A stretch of 64,000 nt of DNA from Pseudomonadota bacterium (GTDB lineage: Bacteria; Pseudomonadota; Alphaproteobacteria; Rhizobiales; Xanthobacteraceae). The position numbers were made by a program, and so were the translations under genes. The first letter of the stretch is position 1, and each line of letters begins with the position of its first letter. The stretch is taken from contig JAFAFP010000158.1 of assembly GCA_023423415.1 (NCBI GenBank), positions 1 to 64,000 of the forward strand, given 5' to 3'. Under the pieces are notes generated by a model. That model saw only the letters and a program-made list of their open reading frames with translations. It searched no databases and was not told where the DNA came from. Below, piece by piece: positions 10,583 through 18,239 of this stretch.

Positions 10583-11275
10583 TCAGTTCGCCGCATTCGC
10601 CATCGCCGATTTGCAGCCAGGCGACAGCGCTGGCGCGTTGTCGGCTAGACACTTCAGCGCGCGACCGCCGCCGATCTGCGTGCCCTTGCACAGCACCCGA
10701 TAATCGTTGGCGCAGAAGCGGCGGATCAGCATCGCTTCACCAAGTGTCGGACGCCTTGCTGTCTCGGGAGCGGTCGTCGGAGGTGAAACGGCCACTGGGG
10801 CTGCAGGAGCGGCCGCCGGAGGCGCGGACGGGCGGGCAGGGGCTGCGGCGGCTTTCGGGGCCGGCACGGGTTTCGCAGCCGGCTTTTTGGGCGCTGGAGC
10901 GGCGGGCGCTGTTGCGACTGGCGCCGGTTTCTCGGCGGGTGCCGTTGCGGCAGGAGCAGCGGCCGGCGGTGTTGGCGCCGCCTGAGGTTTGGCTTCGACC
11001 GGCGCCGTTGGTTTGGGAGCCGTTGCTGCGGACACCGCATCGACCGCGCCTTTGCAGCCGGCCGACAGCTTCGCCTTGTTCTGTTCCAGGCACATCAAGG
11101 CTTCGCGTCCGCCCGGCGTCACGCTCGAACAATTGCGCATGAAATCTGAGCGGCAATTGGCGCGAATGGCGTCTTGCTGGGCCTTGGTTGCCGACTGCGC
11201 ATGAGCCGTTGCCGAGATCGCGATCAGTGCAGCGCCCGCGATCATGTGCGCAAACAGATTTCGTATTGTTGTCAT
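10583..11275 (-). CDS. secreted cysteine-rich repeat protein with Ala/Pro linker (paralog of 12410-13114)
   Basis: 230 residues. Signal peptide MTTIRNLFAHMIAGAALIAI ending in SATAHAQ. Two cysteine modules, one after the signal peptide (CRSDFMRNC start) and one near the C-terminus (CANDYRVLC start), are joined by roughly 100 residues of Ala/Pro/Lys repeats. Each module has the spacing C-x7-C-x12-C-x11-C with a CL-x(n)-LS-x-G-C ending, resembling the Golgi GLG1/FGFR cysteine-rich repeat (Pfam Cys_rich_FGFR). Each module could hold two disulfides. The family assignment is by pattern; function is unknown. ATG 11275 is chosen for the signal peptide. The other paralog lies on the far side of a solute-binding protein gene on the same strand. 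Confidence 0.8.
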   Translation of the reverse strand: MTTIRNLFAHMIAGAALIAISATAHAQSATKAQQDAIRANCRSDFMRNCSSVTPGGREALMCLEQNKAKLSAGCKGAVDAVSAATAPKPTAPVEAKPQAAPTPPAAAPAATAPAEKPAPVATAPAAPAPKKPAAKPVPAPKAAAAPARPSAPPAAAPAAPVAVSPPTTAPETARRPTLGEAMLIRRFCANDYRVLCKGTQIGGGRALKCLADNAPALSPGCKSAMANAAN

Positions 11276-11324
11276 TACTCCCCCTGGAATGATTGGCTGG
11301 TGCGATTGTGGTGTTGTTGGACAA

Positions 11325-12332
11325 TCACTTGAGCCGCGCAACGGCCTCATCGATCAGGCTGATGTCGGAATGCTTTTTGACGTCAGTGTCGTTCTTTACG
11401 AAGCCGAGTTCCTTGATGAGCGCGACATTCTTCTGCAGCGCATCGAGATTGGGACGCATGTCGGGATCGCGATAATAGTCGCGCTTGGTAAAGGCCCAGT
11501 CGAAACGCTCCGGCGGTTGTTTTGTCAGCCGGCCCGCAATTGCTGCGACTTCTTTGTGGTTCGCGGGATCGGAAAACCAGCGCACGATCCGCAGCGTATC
11601 TTCCATGAAATCGACCATCGCCGCCCGGTTCTTGTCGATAAAGGATTGCCGCGCGCACCACATCAAAAGCTGCGTGACGCCGCCGATGTCGCGATTGACG
11701 AAGAGCGGGCGCGCAATGCTCCGCAATTGCGGATCGAACGCGAATGGCGGCACCACGGGAATGAGATCGACCTTCTTTTCTGCGAGCATCGCGCGCATCG
11801 TCGGCAATGGCGCTTCCAGCATCACATAGTCGCGCTTGTCTTCGAGACCGTGTTTTCGCAGCATCGCCCGCATGGCGACATCAACGGCCGCGCCGGCAGC
11901 GACAGTACCGACGACCTTGCCCTTCAGATCCTCAATTTTTTTGATCGGACCATCGGTCGCGACCATGTATTCCTGTGAATAATAACCGGGTACGCCGTCC
12001 TGCAATTCGTCTGCGATGACGCGCAAATCGCTCAAGCCGGCATTCTGGATCGCGATCGGCAACGTCGAATAGGCGAGGCTGGCAATCTCAAGCTCGTTGT
12101 TGGCGAGCGCCGTGATCATCTGCGGCGTGCCGACATAGCGCGTCGGTTCGAGTACGTAGGATTTGCCGAGATGCTGCGCGAGTTCCTTTTTCTCCATCAG
12201 GAGCGAACCCCAGTTGGAGACAGGGGCGATCCACGCCACCCGGATCTTCACCGGCTGTTGTGCGAGCGCGGGCCCGGTCCAGAGCGACAACACCGCGGCC
12301 ACAGCCGCCGGAAGCAGCATCGAAACCCGCAT
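11325..12332 (-). CDS. ABC-type NitT/TauT-like periplasmic substrate-binding protein
   Basis: 335 residues with a signal peptide (MRVSMLLPAAVAAVLSLWTG, then PALAQ). The body looks like the SsuA/THI5/NMT1 family of type II binding proteins: RVAWIAPVSNWGSLLMEKKE, TPQMITALANNELEIASLAY, KIEDLKGKVVGTVAAGAAVD and a MRAMLAEKKVDLIPVVPP segment. Such proteins deliver sulfonates, nitrate, pyrimidine precursors or aromatic acids to an ABC permease. No permease or ATPase gene is nearby, so the partner and ligand are unknown. It lies between two paralogous cysteine-rich secreted protein genes on the same strand, with gaps of about 50 and 80 bases, suggesting co-transcription. Confidence 0.85.
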   Translation of the reverse strand: MRVSMLLPAAVAAVLSLWTGPALAQQPVKIRVAWIAPVSNWGSLLMEKKELAQHLGKSYVLEPTRYVGTPQMITALANNELEIASLAYSTLPIAIQNAGLSDLRVIADELQDGVPGYYSQEYMVATDGPIKKIEDLKGKVVGTVAAGAAVDVAMRAMLRKHGLEDKRDYVMLEAPLPTMRAMLAEKKVDLIPVVPPFAFDPQLRSIARPLFVNRDIGGVTQLLMWCARQSFIDKNRAAMVDFMEDTLRIVRWFSDPANHKEVAAIAGRLTKQPPERFDWAFTKRDYYRDPDMRPNLDALQKNVALIKELGFVKNDTDVKKHSDISLIDEAVARLK

Positions 12333-12409
12333 GATTGGTCCCCCTAACCGGCGCCTTGCTCTCAGAAAACGCTATCTGGTGGCCTCAGGATTTTCATATC
12401 AACTCGCCG

Positions 12410-13114
12410 TTAGCGGCGGCGGGTAAGCGCCTTTTTGCATTCGTTGGTCAGTGACGATTGCTGCCCCGCGAGGCATGTCAGGACACGGCCCTGCCCGAAC
12501 GGCACCCCTTGGCACAGCAGCGAGTGGTCTTCCCGGCAATAGCGGCTGACAAACCGGGCTTCCTGGGTCGGTCGCATCTTGGTTGCCGGAGCCATCGTCA
12601 GCGGTTCCTCCACGGCGGGAGCCGGAGCGACGCGGTCGGTCGATACCCGGCGAGGCTCGGCCGCAGTACCGGCAGGCTCTGTGGGCTTTGCCGTCATCGC
12701 AGCGTCCGGCTGCGCGGCCGGTGCACGGGCGCGGCTGAGTGCGGCCTGGCAAGCTGGGGAATGGACAGCGAAGTTGCGCTTCAGGCATTGCACCGAATCG
12801 GCGCTACCCGGGACCACGCCGGCACAGGTGGCCTTGATTTCGGCCTGGCAGGCCGATCGCACTTCGCCGTATGGCACGTTGGCAGCCGGCGCGGCGGCCT
12901 TTTGTGCCGGCGGTTGAGTCCTCTGAGGAGCGGATTGGTGCTGACGTGGCGGTGCGGGTTGCGCCCGCTGCGGCGGTTGCACTTGCGGCGCCGGCTGTTG
13001 CGGCTTTGGGGGCTGGAAGAGGTCAAAAAACGATTGCGCCGACGCTGGGCTTGCAGCCAGCATCAAGGTGGCAACGCTAATCACGCGGCCCAGCGATCCT
13101 ATGTTGAAAACCAC
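12410..13114 (-). CDS. secreted cysteine-rich repeat protein with Pro/Gln linker (paralog of 10583-11275)
   Basis: 234 residues. Signal peptide MVFNIGSLGRVISVATLMLA with cleavage after SPASAQ. A Pro/Gln/Ala-rich stretch (about residues 34-75) is followed by module 1 (CQAEIKATC start), a second Ala/Pro linker, and module 2 (CREDHSLLC start). Both modules have C-x7-C-x12-C-x11-C, exactly the spacing in the neighbouring paralog, and module 2 is followed by a basic tail ALTRRR. Eight cysteines in the mature protein and no others, consistent with a disulfide-rich periplasmic or surface protein. First gene of the three-gene leftward block. Function unknown. Confidence 0.8.
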   Translation of the reverse strand: MVFNIGSLGRVISVATLMLAASPASAQSFFDLFQPPKPQQPAPQVQPPQRAQPAPPRQHQSAPQRTQPPAQKAAAPAANVPYGEVRSACQAEIKATCAGVVPGSADSVQCLKRNFAVHSPACQAALSRARAPAAQPDAAMTAKPTEPAGTAAEPRRVSTDRVAPAPAVEEPLTMAPATKMRPTQEARFVSRYCREDHSLLCQGVPFGQGRVLTCLAGQQSSLTNECKKALTRRR

Positions 13115-13310
13115 GCTTCCTTGCCCCTGTCATTTCAAAGATTGTGGAAGCATAGTCGTTTGGCCCCCCGCCGTCAGCAGTTTGCGGTGGATGCATTTGT
13201 CAGGTGCTGGAAATCACCATATTTCTGATTCAAAGCCAGCCAGCGATTTGGCTCAGGTTCGGGTGCTGCTTTCAAGTCCCGGGCCGAGACCGTGATTTGA
13301 GGAGTTCGCC

Positions 13311-13547
13311 ATGCCGATGGACGCCGCCGAAATTGAGCGGCTGATCAAGACCAACATCCCGGACGCGCAGGTCTCGATCCGCGACCTCGCCGGGGATGGT
13401 GACCATTACGCAGCGACGGTGCTGTCGGAGAGCTTCCGCGGCAAGTCGCGGGTGCAGCAACACCAGCTCGTGTACAAGGCCCTGCAAGGTCAGATGGGCG
13501 GAGCGCTGCATGCGCTTGCGCTGCAAACCGGTGTGCCCGAGGGCTGA
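13311..13547 (+). CDS. bolA: BolA family protein
   Basis: 78 residues. BolA proteins pair with monothiol glutaredoxins through a shared [2Fe-2S] cluster and act in iron sensing and Fe-S trafficking. The KH-like fold is visible: MDAAEIERLIKTNIPDAQVS, then GDHYAATVLSESFRGKSRVQ with the conserved SexF-GKSRVxxHQ block including the invariant His, and VYKALQGQMGGALHALAL. A GAGGAG site precedes the ATG. grxD follows 690 bases downstream, separated by a RidA gene. Confidence 0.93.
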   Translation: MPMDAAEIERLIKTNIPDAQVSIRDLAGDGDHYAATVLSESFRGKSRVQQHQLVYKALQGQMGGALHALALQTGVPEG

Positions 13548-13638
13548 TATCCAACGCCATCTTCCGCCCTCGCATTGTGAGTGAACACGTCCGCCTTTAG
13601 CATTTGCAGGCTGGCGGTTCACACAAGCGAGGGGCGGA

Positions 13639-14106
13639 ATGACGAAATCATTATGGATTGCGTTGGCTCTGGTTTTGTTCTCGGCGCAAGTCAACGCACA
13701 GGTGTCGCCGAACGGCGTCAAGACGTTGTCGCCGGAGGGCGCGATCAAGCCGACGGGGACCTGGAATCTCGGCACTCGCGCCGGCGACTTTGTTTTCATC
13801 GCCGGGATGCGCGGAATCGATCCGGCAACCAACAATCTGGTTGCGGGCGACGAAGCGCGGGTGAAGCAGGCCTTCGTCAACATGGAACTGATCGCCAAGA
13901 GCGAGGGCGCGAACCTGCGCGATGCGGTTCGGCTCGTGGTCTATGTCACCGACATGTACCGGTTCCGTCCGATCGTGAACAAGGTTCAGGCCGAACTCTG
14001 GGGGCAGGGCCCGTACCCGCCGCGGACCATTGTCGAGGTGGACCGGCTCAACCAGGACGATATTGTCGAGGTCGAGGGCACTTTCTACGCGCCTGTGAAG
14101 AAGTGA
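13639..14106 (+). CDS. periplasmic RidA/YjgF family protein
   Basis: 155 residues. N-terminal signal peptide (MTKSLWIALALVLFSAQVNA, cleavage before QVSPNG), then a RidA/YER057c fold: GDFVFIAGMRGIDPATNNLV, QAFVNMELIAKSEGANLRDA, RLVVYVTDMYRFRPIVNKV and PYPPRTIVEVDRLNQDDIVE, where the Arg of PPRTIVEV is the usual substrate-binding Arg. Cytosolic RidA deaminates reactive enamines and imines; the exported version has no settled role. A GAGGGGCGGA site precedes the ATG. It sits between bolA and grxD, which are usually adjacent. Confidence 0.88.
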   Translation: MTKSLWIALALVLFSAQVNAQVSPNGVKTLSPEGAIKPTGTWNLGTRAGDFVFIAGMRGIDPATNNLVAGDEARVKQAFVNMELIAKSEGANLRDAVRLVVYVTDMYRFRPIVNKVQAELWGQGPYPPRTIVEVDRLNQDDIVEVEGTFYAPVKK

Positions 14107-14239
14107 TCGAATCCTTGAAAAGAAGTGATTGGCACAGCCAGGCGGCCGGGACGCCCGGCTGTTGCACTGCGGTCAGGGTGCCTATATTGCGGATAGACAG
14201 AGGCTGACGGCGGCCGGAAAGCAGCAGGATCGGAAACCA

Positions 14240-14578
14240 ATGAGCATCGAGCAATTCATCGATAATGAAGTGAAGGGCAACGACGTGGTGCTCTTCATGA
14301 AAGGCACACCGCAATTCCCGCAATGCGGATTTTCCGGTCAGGTCGTTCAGATCCTCGATTACTTGCAAGTGCCCTACAAGGGCATCAACGTGCTGGAATC
14401 CGGTGACCTGCGCGACGGCATCAAGACCTATTCGCAATGGCCGACCATTCCTCAGCTCTACATCAAGGGCGAATTTGTTGGCGGCTGCGACATCGTCCGC
14501 GAGATGTTCCAGGCCGGCGAACTGCAGAGCCTGATGCAGGAAAAGGGCCTCGCCGTTCAGGGCAAGGCGCTCGCATAA
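14240..14578 (+). CDS. grxD: monothiol glutaredoxin, Grx4/GrxD family
   Basis: 112 residues. Binds a [2Fe-2S] cluster with glutathione and hands it to acceptors or to BolA. Begins [20 protein letters not shown]; the monothiol active site is [12 protein letters not shown] (usual CGFS), followed by [20 protein letters not shown], the glutathione-binding TIPQ and GG blocks. ATG 14240 is chosen because it matches the family start. A strong bidirectional terminator follows. Confidence 0.95.
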   Translation: MSIEQFIDNEVKGNDVVLFMKGTPQFPQCGFSGQVVQILDYLQVPYKGINVLESGDLRDGIKTYSQWPTIPQLYIKGEFVGGCDIVREMFQAGELQSLMQEKGLAVQGKALA

Positions 14579-14599
14579 GCCTTCACCGTCATGGATAAG

Positions 14600-14631
14600 A
14601 AAAAGGGCCGCCCGAGAGAGCGGCCCTTTTT
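14600..14631. terminator. bidirectional intrinsic terminator between grxD and the SDR gene
   Basis: AAAAAGGGCCGC (14600-14611), 8-nt loop CCGAGAGA, GCGGCCCTTTTT (14620-14631): a perfect 12-bp stem with A/T tracts on both sides, between converging genes. Confidence 0.9.
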
Positions 14632-14656
14632 GTATCTGGCGGCTGTTGCACCAAGG

Positions 14657-15502
14657 TCAGGCGCTTGCCAGCGCTCCTTTCGGCTGCGGGCCGAACATGC
14701 CGCGCATTGTCTTCAGGTAGTGATCTTCTGAAGTCGTCCAACGCAGCTTAGCAAGAAGCTTCGTGTCGGCGCCGGCCGGATACCGGATCGCGCGACTCTC
14801 GTCGGTCGCAGCCGAGTACGTGGCTTCGGCAACCTCTGCCTCGGTACAGAAGGCAGTGGGATAGTTCGCCATGTTTGCAAAGCACGACTGGGCAAAAGAA
14901 CCATAATCCGCAGAGATTAGGCCCTGAATGCGCGGTCCGGAATTGACGCTGAAATTCGTGGTCGGCGCGTAGCCCGGCTCCACCAGCCTCGCCTTGATGT
15001 TGAACGACTCCAGCTCATACGAGAGCGATTCCGTGAATCCCTCCACGGCACATTTGCTGGCGGTGTAGACCGCCACTAGCGGCATGACTCCGATCGTGGT
15101 GCTCGACGTGACGTTGATGATGGTGCCGTGACCCTGCTTGCGCATCTGCGGGATAATGGCGCGGCAGGTCGCAAGTACACCGAACGTGTTCGTTTCGAAG
15201 ATTTCGCGCACGATGGTGTCCGATGTCGCTTCGACAATCGACGCCAGACCGATCCCGGCATTGTTCACCAGCACATCGATGCCGCCAAAGGCGGCGATGC
15301 CATCAGCAATGGCCTTGTCGATGCTTCGGGCATCGGTGACGTCGAGCGGGAGCACCAGTAGCCGATTCGACGCTGTCACGAATACGCGCGGATCGGGCCG
15401 TCGCATCGTGGCGATGACGTTCCAGCCATGATCGAGGAAGAGTTGGGCCATCGCCTTGCCGTAGCCCGACGACGTACCGGTGATGAGGATTGTCTTGGTC
15501 AT
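14657..15502 (-). CDS. short-chain dehydrogenase/reductase
   Basis: 281 residues, classical SDR. TGTSSGYGKAMAQLF is the NAD(P)-binding glycine motif near the N-terminus, NNAG is in DVLVNNAGIGLAS, and the catalytic Ser-Tyr-Lys lies in INVTSSTTIGVMPL and VYTASKCAVEG. TMRRPD at the end of beta-2 suggests NADP preference. The substrate is unknown. It is divergent from an AraC-family gene with a 92-base intergenic region containing an inverted repeat, the usual layout of an inducible oxidoreductase and its own regulator. Confidence 0.88.
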   Translation of the reverse strand: MTKTILITGTSSGYGKAMAQLFLDHGWNVIATMRRPDPRVFVTASNRLLVLPLDVTDARSIDKAIADGIAAFGGIDVLVNNAGIGLASIVEATSDTIVREIFETNTFGVLATCRAIIPQMRKQGHGTIINVTSSTTIGVMPLVAVYTASKCAVEGFTESLSYELESFNIKARLVEPGYAPTTNFSVNSGPRIQGLISADYGSFAQSCFANMANYPTAFCTEAEVAEATYSAATDESRAIRYPAGADTKLLAKLRWTTSEDHYLKTMRGMFGPQPKGALASA

Positions 15503-15546
15503 TCAAGTCTCCATGTTCGTGGTCAGAGAACAATAGACACCTGATC

Positions 15547-15571
15547 AGGATCATCTATAATTAATGATCCT
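15547..15571. promoter_or_regulatory. inverted repeat in the SDR/AraC divergent promoter
   Basis: AGGATCAT (15547-15554) and ATGATCCT (15564-15571) form a perfect 8-bp inverted repeat with a 9-base spacer that contains TATAAT (15556-15561), a good -10 match on the + strand. TGATC also occurs at 15542 and about 15583. Likely operator for the AraC-family protein or a factor controlling both genes. Confidence 0.5.
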
Positions 15572-15594
15572 TATTTCTTTATTGATCGTCCAAG

Positions 15595-16518
15595 ATGGAT
15601 CCCCTCAGCGACCTCATCGCCTTGCTCCGCCCCCACGCCGTCCTGTCGAAGCCGATCACCGGGCGGGGCCGCTGGGATGCACGCTATGCGTCTTATGGTC
15701 AGCCAGGCTTTGGCATCGTGCTCGCGGGGCAATGCTGGCTTGAGATCGATGGAGCTGGCCCGGTGCAACTCGCTTGCGGCGACTTTGTGCTGCTGCCGTC
15801 CACGCCTGCTTTTGCCATGTTCAGCCATCCGGATGTCGATCGCGTTCAGCGCCAGCCGTCGGATCAGGCCGTGCGCCATGGCGATCCGGACGGGGAGGCT
15901 GACTTTCAGATGTTCGGCGGAACCTTTCAGATCGAGCCGGTCAATGCACCGCTTCTGCTCGCTTTGCTACCGCGGGTGATTCACATCCATGCGGCGGAAG
16001 GACCGATCGCGGATCGTCTGGGCCGTGTCATCGAGCTGATCCGCGAAGAATGCATCGCCGACAATCCTGGCCGGGACATAATCCTTGGGCGGCTTCTGGA
16101 AGTGATGCTGGTGGAGTGCCTGCGTTCGCGCGGTATCGGCGAGGACGCTGTTACGACGGGTTTGCTGGCAGGTATGCGGGATCAAGCACTGGCCGCGGCC
16201 CTGCGTGCAATTCACGCTGACGTTCGCGCCGGATGGAGTGTGGCCACGCTTGCCAAGATCGCCGGCATGTCGAGATCGGCGTTTGCTGCTCGCTTCGGGC
16301 AGCGCCTTGGCTGTGCGCCGATGGAGTATGTTGTGCGCTGGCGTATGGCATTGGCTCAGGATGCGTTGAGCCGTGGCAGCAAGCCGCTCGATCGCCTTGC
16401 CGAAGAGATCGGCTACGAGTCTGCAAGCGCCTTCAGCACTGCTTTTCGCCGACGGGTTGGCTGTGCGCCCGGGGCGTTCGCACGCTCGCTTCGAAACAGT
16501 GATGCCGTGCCGTCCTGA
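15595..16518 (+). CDS. AraC-family transcriptional regulator with cupin sensor domain
   Basis: 307 residues. The N-terminal half is the cupin_6-type sensor (GFGIVLAGQCWLEI, GDFVLLPSTPAFAM, HGDPDGEADFQMFGGTF), found next to oxidoreductase genes. The C-terminal half has two helix-turn-helix motifs: SVATLAKIAGMSRSAFAARF and DRLAEEIGYESASAFSTAFR, ending RRRVGCAPGAFAR, the AraC signature. No clear ribosome site before the ATG at 15595, so translation may be leaderless or weak. It probably controls the divergent SDR gene; the inducer is unknown. Confidence 0.88.
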   Translation: MDPLSDLIALLRPHAVLSKPITGRGRWDARYASYGQPGFGIVLAGQCWLEIDGAGPVQLACGDFVLLPSTPAFAMFSHPDVDRVQRQPSDQAVRHGDPDGEADFQMFGGTFQIEPVNAPLLLALLPRVIHIHAAEGPIADRLGRVIELIREECIADNPGRDIILGRLLEVMLVECLRSRGIGEDAVTTGLLAGMRDQALAAALRAIHADVRAGWSVATLAKIAGMSRSAFAARFGQRLGCAPMEYVVRWRMALAQDALSRGSKPLDRLAEEIGYESASAFSTAFRRRVGCAPGAFARSLRNSDAVPS

Positions 16519-16561
16519 GCTGCCTCAGAGTCGTTCCGCTATCTGCTTGTGTAGTGACAAC

Positions 16562-16593
16562 AAAAAAAGGCCGCTCGTGAGAGCGGCCCTTTT
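16562..16593. terminator. bidirectional terminator between the araC-type gene and rpsD
   Basis: A run of A, GGCCGCTC, GTGA loop, GAGCGGCC, C, TTTT: an 8-bp GC stem plus flanking A/T tracts, between two converging genes. Confidence 0.85.
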
Positions 16594-16616
16594 GTATTCG
16601 CAGATTTTGCGCCGGA

Positions 16617-17234
16617 TCAGCGCGAATAGAATTCGACCACGAGGTTCGGTTCCATCTGGACCGGGTAGGGCACTTCCGACAGGTTCGGAACGCGTACGTA
16701 TTTTGCGGTCTTCTTGCCGTGGTCGGCCTCGATGTAGTCCGGCACGTCGCGCTCGGCGAGCGATACGGCTTCAAGCACGAGTGGCATTTCCTTCGACTTG
16801 TCCTTCACCTCGATCACATCGCCGACCTTCACCTGGTAGCTCGGGATGTTCACGCGACGGCCATTCACCTTGATGTGGCCGTGGTTCACGAACTGACGGG
16901 CCGCGAAAATCGTCGGCACGAACTTGGCGCGATAGACGACGGCGTCGAGACGGCGCTCGAGCAGGCCGATCAGGTTCTCGCCGGAGTCGCCGCGCAGACG
17001 AACTGCTTCGGTATAGATGGCGTGGAACTGCTTTTCGGAGATGTCGCCGTAATAGCCCTTCAGCTTCTGCTTGGCACGGAGCTGTACGCCATAGTCGGAA
17101 AGCTTGCCCTTGCGGCGCTGACCGTGCTGGCCGGGGCCGTATTCACGCCGGTTGACCGGGCTCTTGGGGCGGCCCCAGACGTTCTCACCCATACGGCGGT
17201 CGAGTTTGTACTTGGCTTCACTGCGCTTGGTCAT
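16617..17234 (-). CDS. rpsD: 30S ribosomal protein S4
   Basis: 205 residues, standard for alphaproteobacterial S4. Primary rRNA-binding protein that starts 30S assembly on the 5' domain of 16S rRNA. Starts [20 protein letters not shown]; the S4 domain is visible in [20 protein letters not shown] and [20 protein letters not shown]. The C-terminus is [10 protein letters not shown]. The AGAGGA site fits the ATG at 17234. It stands alone here rather than in an rps/rpo operon, as is usual in Rhizobiales. Autoregulation by S4 cannot be judged from the leader. Confidence 0.97.
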   Translation of the reverse strand: MTKRSEAKYKLDRRMGENVWGRPKSPVNRREYGPGQHGQRRKGKLSDYGVQLRAKQKLKGYYGDISEKQFHAIYTEAVRLRGDSGENLIGLLERRLDAVVYRAKFVPTIFAARQFVNHGHIKVNGRRVNIPSYQVKVGDVIEVKDKSKEMPLVLEAVSLAERDVPDYIEADHGKKTAKYVRVPNLSEVPYPVQMEPNLVVEFYSR

Positions 17235-17360
17235 CGCGTCCTCTTGAAATTGACCTAAGTTGAGGAAACGCGCCCTCCTCTGTGCCAGGGGAAAACCCCC
17301 GGAACTGACAGGATCCTGGCCAAAGCGAATGGCCGGACCCACGGGTCGCGAAACGCGGAA

Positions 17361-17380
17361 CGGGCCCGCAAACGGGCCCG
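17361..17380. repeat. paired 8-bp palindromes between murI and rpsD
   Basis: CGGGCCCG occurs at 17361-17368 and again at 17373-17380, separated by CAAA. Each copy is self-complementary and the pair can form an 8-bp hairpin. Located after the murI stop and before rpsD, so it could end murI transcription (weak T run only) or be part of the rpsD leader. Confidence 0.5.
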
Positions 17381-17417
17381 AACCGTGGCGGTCTTTTAGG
17401 GGCTCGGCCCTAATATG

Positions 17418-18218
17418 TCAAACAGTTGAGGCCTTACGGAACCCGAACGGCACAAGGCCCGCGGCGAGGTTCTCGCCAGGCTTGCGGCCGGACGTCAGAA
17501 CGAAAGCTGGAGCCCGGTCGGACATGCCGGCGGAGTTCGGCCCCACCAGCGCAACCACGCGCTTGGCGATGGCCGGAGCGGGATCGAGCCAGGTGACTGG
17601 CCAGGGTGACAGCCGGTTCAATCGTTCGAGCAGCAGCGGGTAGTGCGTGCAGGCAAGGACGATCGTGTCGGTCCGCGCACCATCCTGTTCAAGGAAGCAG
17701 GGCATGATCTCTTCGGCGATGTCGTCATCATCGACGTCTTCACCGTGCAGGAGGGCCTCGGCCAATACCGCCAGCCGCCTCGATCCGATCAGCGTGACCG
17801 CACAGCCCTGGCCGAAATCGCGGATCAGTGCCTTGGTGTATTCGCGCGCCACCGTGGCTTCGGTCCCCAGCACTGACACCAGACGTGTTTGCGAAGCGGC
17901 ACAGGCCGGCTTGATGGCAGGGACGGTGCCGACGAATGGCACGTCGAATCGCTCGCGTAATGCGACAAGCACGAGCGTCGATGCGGTGTTGCAGGCGATG
18001 ACGATCAGATCGGGGCGATGCGCTTCGATCAGCGCCGCCATCACCGCAACAACGCGTGCGGTCAGTTCTGCTTCCGACAAACGCCCGTAGGGAAAGGCTT
18101 CGTCATCGGCCGCATAGATGAAGCGCGCGTCCGGCCGCAGCTTGACGATTTCACGGAAGACGGTGAGGCCGCCGAGACCGGAATCAAACACAAGAATGGT
18201 GGGAGAGGCTGCGGACAT
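17418..18218 (-). CDS. murI: glutamate racemase
   Basis: 266 residues. Interconverts L- and D-glutamate for peptidoglycan. The two-base mechanism cysteines are visible in LIVIACNTASTLVLVALRE and DTIVLACTHYPLLLERLNR. The N-terminus ILVFDSGLGGLTVFREIVKL and the DDEAFPYGRLSE block are the MurI substrate site. It lies 21 bases after the aspartate dehydrogenase gene on the same strand, so the two may be co-transcribed. Confidence 0.95.
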   Translation of the reverse strand: MSAASPTILVFDSGLGGLTVFREIVKLRPDARFIYAADDEAFPYGRLSEAELTARVVAVMAALIEAHRPDLIVIACNTASTLVLVALRERFDVPFVGTVPAIKPACAASQTRLVSVLGTEATVAREYTKALIRDFGQGCAVTLIGSRRLAVLAEALLHGEDVDDDDIAEEIMPCFLEQDGARTDTIVLACTHYPLLLERLNRLSPWPVTWLDPAPAIAKRVVALVGPNSAGMSDRAPAFVLTSGRKPGENLAAGLVPFGFRKASTV

Positions 18219-18239
18219 TTCTTGCTGTGAGCGATGTGA

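Noticed and set aside
17361..17380. Hairpin as an S4 autoregulatory site for rpsD
   Set aside because: S4 binds a specific pseudoknot in other bacteria; here there is only a paired 8-bp palindrome and no supporting structure.
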